In this document: positions 60,737 through 64,000 of the stretch, piece by piece
Numbering within the stretch: position 1 is the stretch's first letter
Layout: each line of letters begins with the position of its first letter
Source: Halobacteriovorax sp.
GTDB taxonomy: Bacteria > Bdellovibrionota > Bacteriovoracia > Bacteriovoracales > Bacteriovoracaceae
DNA: 64,000 bases
Direction of reading: 5' to 3'
Assembly: GCA_002720865.1 (NCBI GenBank)
Contig: PBIO01000031.1
Span: 310,001 to 374,000, forward strand
Notes under the pieces: generated by a model
What the model saw: only the letters and a program-made list of their open reading frames with translations
The model's database searches: none
What the model was told of the DNA's origin: nothing
Translations under genes and position numbers: made by a program

Positions 60737-61809
60737 ACTGCTAGAGTATTCTCGGCCCAATTATTCGGGCTAAACCTTTTAAGAAATTTTTCGCTTTCCT
60801 TTAAGGCCCTTTCTAAGTATAGGCGTTTTTCATCATCTAAGACTCTAAGTTTTAAAGAAAGCTCGTCTGCATCTTCTACTTTAAAGAGCAATCCGTTGTG
60901 CTCATCTTCCACTAATAAAGGAATTCCTCCCACTCTTGATCCCACTACAGGAAGCCCCATACAGCAGGCCTCGATTAAGGTCATGGGAAGTCCCTCTCTA
61001 AGGCTTGGGATCACTAAGGCATCGGCTTTTTTTAAGAATTTTTTAACATCCTTTTGAAAACCAACAAACTGAACTCTATCTTGAATTCCTAATTCAGCCG
61101 TATACTCTTCCAAGTTTTCCCGCTCTTTCCCATCTCCTACTATGACGAGATTAAAGGGGATAAGAACAGGAAGCTTCTTAAGAGCTTTAATTAAGATATG
61201 TACACCTTTTTCAAAAGAAAGCCTGCCAACATAAACCAGTTCAAGTTCTTTATTTTGCGGAGTCTCTCTTGGTGTGACTTTCATTGATAAGAGATTTTCT
61301 ACAACCTGAATCTTATGGGCAGGAACACCTCTTCTTTCTAAGTCAATTCTCATCATTTCACTTACGGCGATGACTTTATGGGCTTTTTTCATGGTCCATT
61401 TTTCTATGGCCTCGTAAATTTTCACCTTTAAGGTATGACTGGTTATCCCATGATGTGTGATTAAAAACTTAGCGGCCTTTGGTGAGCATAAATGACCATA
61501 AAGAGCTGCTTTAAAACCGTGGGCATGAACGATAGCTGGGTTTGCTTCTATCAATTTCTTAGTAAGACCCTTTTTTAACTTGCGGTCAAATTTTGAATAA
61601 CAAATAAAAACCTTTGTCTTAAGTCCAAGTTCGTTTGCTTCTGTTAAAAAGTCGTCTGCACAATAGGGAACACGGTACTCTTGAATCACCCAAATTTCCG
61701 TTTCAAAACCTAAGTCTTTAAGAGCCTTAACACCGCTTAATAGAACTTTCTCAGCCCCACCCATTGGACCTGGTACAAAAAGCTGAATGACCTTCATATT
61801 CAAGTTCAT
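60709..61809 (-). CDS. GT4 glycosyltransferase
   Basis: This 366-residue GT-B enzyme has Gly-Pro-Met-Gly-Gly-Ala-Glu-Lys-Val at the N-terminus and His-Ala-His-Gly-Phe-Lys-Ala. In the donor domain are Val-Gly-Arg-Leu-Ser-Phe-Glu-Lys-Gly-Val, then Pro-Ser-Leu-Arg-Glu-Gly-Leu-Pro-Met-Thr-Leu-Ile-Glu-Ala, the classical E-x7-E motif. It belongs to a second, oppositely oriented group with wzx and another GT4; the start overlaps the wzx stop by 4 bases. The sugar is unknown. Confidence 0.9.
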   Translation of the reverse strand: MNLNMKVIQLFVPGPMGGAEKVLLSGVKALKDLGFETEIWVIQEYRVPYCADDFLTEANELGLKTKVFICYSKFDRKLKKGLTKKLIEANPAIVHAHGFKAALYGHLCSPKAAKFLITHHGITSHTLKVKIYEAIEKWTMKKAHKVIAVSEMMRIDLERRGVPAHKIQVVENLLSMKVTPRETPQNKELELVYVGRLSFEKGVHILIKALKKLPVLIPFNLVIVGDGKERENLEEYTAELGIQDRVQFVGFQKDVKKFLKKADALVIPSLREGLPMTLIEACCMGLPVVGSRVGGIPLLVEDEHNGLLFKVEDADELSLKLRVLDDEKRLYLERALKESEKFLKRFSPNNWAENTLAVYNSSLSHK

Positions 61810-63215
61810 AGACGGCTCCTAAGCTTATACAGAGTACTTAAATATATAATCGCAAAGAGAGGTGCGCAAACTAAAAACCAGACTAAACCTGAGCTAAACA
61901 GTGGCTTAAGGCTTAGACTAATTAGCGAAAGTCCTAGGGATACGGCTGCATATATCAAAATTCTTAGGTAAGGGAAAACCTCTCCCCAACTCCAGTTCAT
62001 TAGGTTTTTCGAATAAAGAATTCCAAAAAGCTTTGGCAAAAACTTAAGAGCGATGGCCGTTGCCAAGGCCAGATCGGCTCTTCCCGTTTTTACCGCAAAA
62101 TACACACCAATTAAGGAAATGGGAGTCGTAAAAAGGTAAATTTTTAAGATCCAGCCACTATTTCCCGTGGCCCTTGGAACCGCGTCGTGAGGAATAATAT
62201 ATTGCAAATAACCAATGGCGAATATTTTTAGATATAGGGCTGAGGATAGATACTTTTCTGTATAGAGTAAGGTAACAATAGGCTCGGCAAAGAAAATCAA
62301 TCCAAAGATCGCGGGAATGATTAAAAATCCGGTATCACTTACGGCCTTTCTAAAATGTTCTCCCGCCACTTTAAATTCACTCTTATGAAACTGATCTGAA
62401 AGCTTTGGAATTAAGACTTTTTGTACTGACATGTCTAAGATTATCAAAGGTGGAATAACTAGGCAGCCCATGGAATAAAAAGCAAAGTTCTCCGCGCTTA
62501 GATAGCTAGATAGTAGAAGGAGATCTATTTTATCTACAAAAAAACCTAGTAAACCAGAAACTGATATGGGTAAGCAGTAGCTCCACACCTCGACAAGTCT
62601 TTTCTTATCGAAATTTAAAGACATGGTTCCATCTTTAAGGCCTATAAGTGTTGAAGCAAGAAACTTAATAGAATAGATAGTGGCATAAGAAATAAAGACA
62701 TAGCCAATATCTCTTGTTTTCCAAGCTATAAAAATAAAACTTATAGCCTTAGCTACTTCAAAAAAGGTTTGAAAAAGTGAGCCTTTAATTCTATTGCCAA
62801 GAGCTATAGTCGATTCACCAAAATGACTACTTACAAGAGGGAGGGCACCTGAAAAAATGAAAAGTAGGGTATATTTTAGAGGAAAGTCTAACCATTTTGA
62901 AATAAGTCCTGCCAGGGGAAACCCTATAAGCATCACTAAGAGGGATAAGAGCGCCGTTAACCACCAGCTAGATTGAACATACTTCATTCTTTCAGTTTCA
63001 GGTTTTCCTACCCAGTAATAAACAGAATGTATGGGTCCGCCTAACAAAAAGATAAATGGGATTGCGGACATATGAATAAAAAAGATTTTATAAAAGCCGA
63101 TATCCTCTGTAGAGAGGAGACGAACGAGAATTATAGGTAGAAAAAGATTTGTAAACGAAGAAATACTTGAAAGTAAGAAAATCGGCCAATGTCCTTCTTT
63201 TAACTTTTTAAGCAT
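61806..63215 (-). CDS. Wzx-type polysaccharide flippase
   Basis: This 469-residue polytopic protein with 12 to 14 hydrophobic segments fits the oligosaccharidyl-lipid flippase (MOP/MATE-like) family. It starts with Leu-Ser-Ser-Ile-Ser-Ser-Phe-Thr-Asn-Leu and Val-Arg-Leu-Leu-Ser-Thr-Glu-Asp-Ile-Gly-Phe, the usual N-terminal pattern. It would move undecaprenyl-linked repeat units to the periplasm for Wzy. It is coupled on both sides: TAATG with the upstream GT4 gene and ATGA with the downstream one. Confidence 0.87.
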   Translation of the reverse strand: MLKKLKEGHWPIFLLSSISSFTNLFLPIILVRLLSTEDIGFYKIFFIHMSAIPFIFLLGGPIHSVYYWVGKPETERMKYVQSSWWLTALLSLLVMLIGFPLAGLISKWLDFPLKYTLLFIFSGALPLVSSHFGESTIALGNRIKGSLFQTFFEVAKAISFIFIAWKTRDIGYVFISYATIYSIKFLASTLIGLKDGTMSLNFDKKRLVEVWSYCLPISVSGLLGFFVDKIDLLLLSSYLSAENFAFYSMGCLVIPPLIILDMSVQKVLIPKLSDQFHKSEFKVAGEHFRKAVSDTGFLIIPAIFGLIFFAEPIVTLLYTEKYLSSALYLKIFAIGYLQYIIPHDAVPRATGNSGWILKIYLFTTPISLIGVYFAVKTGRADLALATAIALKFLPKLFGILYSKNLMNWSWGEVFPYLRILIYAAVSLGLSLISLSLKPLFSSGLVWFLVCAPLFAIIYLSTLYKLRSRL

Positions 63216-64000
63216 TATAGTCCCTCGTAGACTGTTTGATAATTGCGGGCCATGGCCTTAGATGAGTATTTCTCTTTGACCATATTATAAGCGTTTGTTC
63301 GAATTTCTTCCTCAATAAAATTATGGGAAAGAAAGAGCTCAATTTTGTTTTTTAAATCTTCTAGATCTTTCATTTTAAAATAAAGGGCAACTTCAGTGGG
63401 CCAATTTTTTTTAAATCCCGTGTGCCCTGGAATATCCGAGAGTAAGCAGGGAAGTCCCGATGCCTGAGCTTCTAAAACCGAAATTGGAATACCTTCGTGA
63501 TGGGATGCCGATAAAAAGAGGTCAGAACCCAGTAGTATTTCTTCGATATCTGATTGTCCTCCAACTAAGAAAACATTTTCCGGGCAAATTCTTTTTAACT
63601 CTTCGTAGTACTCATCATTCCCAGATGGTCCCACTACAAGGAGTTGTGCATTAGGAAAACTAGACATGGCATTTAATAAGAGTTTCTGATCCTTAAGAGG
63701 AACGACTCTTGCTACGGTAGAAAAAATTTTCTTTCCCACTGGGAGGTTAAACCTTTTTTCAACAGCCTCTTTATTTGCGCCTAAGGGAGGTAATTCCTCT
63801 GGAACCGGGGTCCCATTATCGATCCTAAAAATTTTTGTAGGGGCCACCTTTAAGCTTTTTTCGTAGTATCTACAAATTGCGGGGCTAACTCCTATGACTG
63901 CATCGGCGGCAGTCGCGATAAATCTTTCATAGAGTATAGTGCGTGGTTCTTGATCTATATGCTCCATGCCATGGGTTGTATGGGCCAGCTTTGGCATGGG
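63215..64000 (-). CDS. GT4 glycosyltransferase, N-terminus outside window
   Basis: At least 260 residues are visible. The frame is open to the right edge, and the Met at 63997 is unlikely to be the start because the text begins inside the acceptor domain (His-Thr-Thr-His-Gly-Met-Glu). Roughly 80-100 residues should be missing. The donor domain is complete: Val-Ala-Arg-Val-Val-Pro-Leu-Lys-Asp-Gln, then Ser-His-His-Glu-Gly-Ile-Pro-Ile-Ser-Val-Leu-Glu-Ala with the E-x7-E motif. It leads the minus-strand group with wzx. Confidence 0.88.
   Translation of the reverse strand, partial: PMPKLAHTTHGMEHIDQEPRTILYERFIATAADAVIGVSPAICRYYEKSLKVAPTKIFRIDNGTPVPEELPPLGANKEAVEKRFNLPVGKKIFSTVARVVPLKDQKLLLNAMSSFPNAQLLVVGPSGNDEYYEELKRICPENVFLVGGQSDIEEILLGSDLFLSASHHEGIPISVLEAQASGLPCLLSDIPGHTGFKKNWPTEVALYFKMKDLEDLKNKIELFLSHNFIEEEIRTNAYNMVKEKYSSKAMARNYQTVYEGL

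Overview
The window is AT-rich, gene-dense bacterial chromosome from a Gram-negative organism. Many genes are short overlapping operons (ATGA or TAATG junctions), and an unusually large share encode Sec-exported proteins or lipoproteins of unknown family. A Bacteroidetes/Bdellovibrio-type single-anchor sdhCAB operon, a CarD regulator, AlkC, a SprT-DUF2786 protein and many orphan secreted proteins fit the predatory Bdellovibrionota, perhaps a Bacteriovorax/Halobacteriovorax-like lineage. That placement is inference from gene content and composition; no rRNA or other taxonomic marker is in the window. I see no tRNA, rRNA, CRISPR array, transposase or prophage.

Layout. 0-5.3 kb: the end of an unknown gene, a DUF2914 membrane protein with an AlkC-type DNA glycosylase, a secreted protein with three SH3/Tudor-like repeats, a small zinc-ribbon protein and a hotdog thioesterase. 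5.3-10.8 kb: a SprT-like/DUF2786 protein, succinate dehydrogenase sdhCAB, and a divergent LysR regulator with its own T-N11-A box. 10.8-14.8 kb: secreted and lipoproteins, including a lytic-transglycosylase-like lipoprotein whose expected catalytic Glu is Gln, a QueD-like enzyme and a YceI-like protein. 14.75-15.28 kb: the only long gene-free stretch. It holds a sigma-54-type promoter, a short terminated RNA and further RNA-like hairpins. 15.3-21.9 kb: an SGNH hydrolase fused to a PotD-like binding protein, a BtpA/PfkB-kinase pair, a GYF-domain membrane protein and a metallo-beta-lactamase-fold hydrolase. 22-24.6 kb: sucC-sucD-ndk with a terminator.

24.6-26.7 kb holds the clearest surprise. 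It is a compact toxin/immunity operon in which a Sec signal peptide is joined directly to a colicin E3-type 16S rRNase domain, followed by an 80-residue putative immunity protein. A secreted HExxH metalloprotease is encoded next to it. 27.7-39.4 kb holds a second candidate system. Two divergent ~1150-residue secreted paralogues with a faintly kinase-like core sit beside DUF4956, HlyD-propeller, TolC-like and VTC (polyphosphate polymerase-type) genes. The DUF4956/VTC pairing is known from CotH-kinase neighbourhoods, so the system may be an envelope phosphorylation or polyphosphate-linked export apparatus. It ends at a 225-bp element with 38-bp terminal inverted repeats.

39.7-49.8 kb is mostly housekeeping: carD, cysS, lysA and uvrB, with an S41-like lipoprotein and a large secreted protein between or after them. 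50-54.2 kb: two tandem TolC-like proteins with an extra C-terminal beta domain, plus a secreted protein. 54.4-64 kb: a Wzx/Wzy-type exopolysaccharide or capsule locus with a CpsD-like ATPase, Wzz, Wzy/WaaL-like polymerase/ligase, GT2, methyltransferase, three GT4 enzymes and a Wzx flippase. It runs off the right edge.
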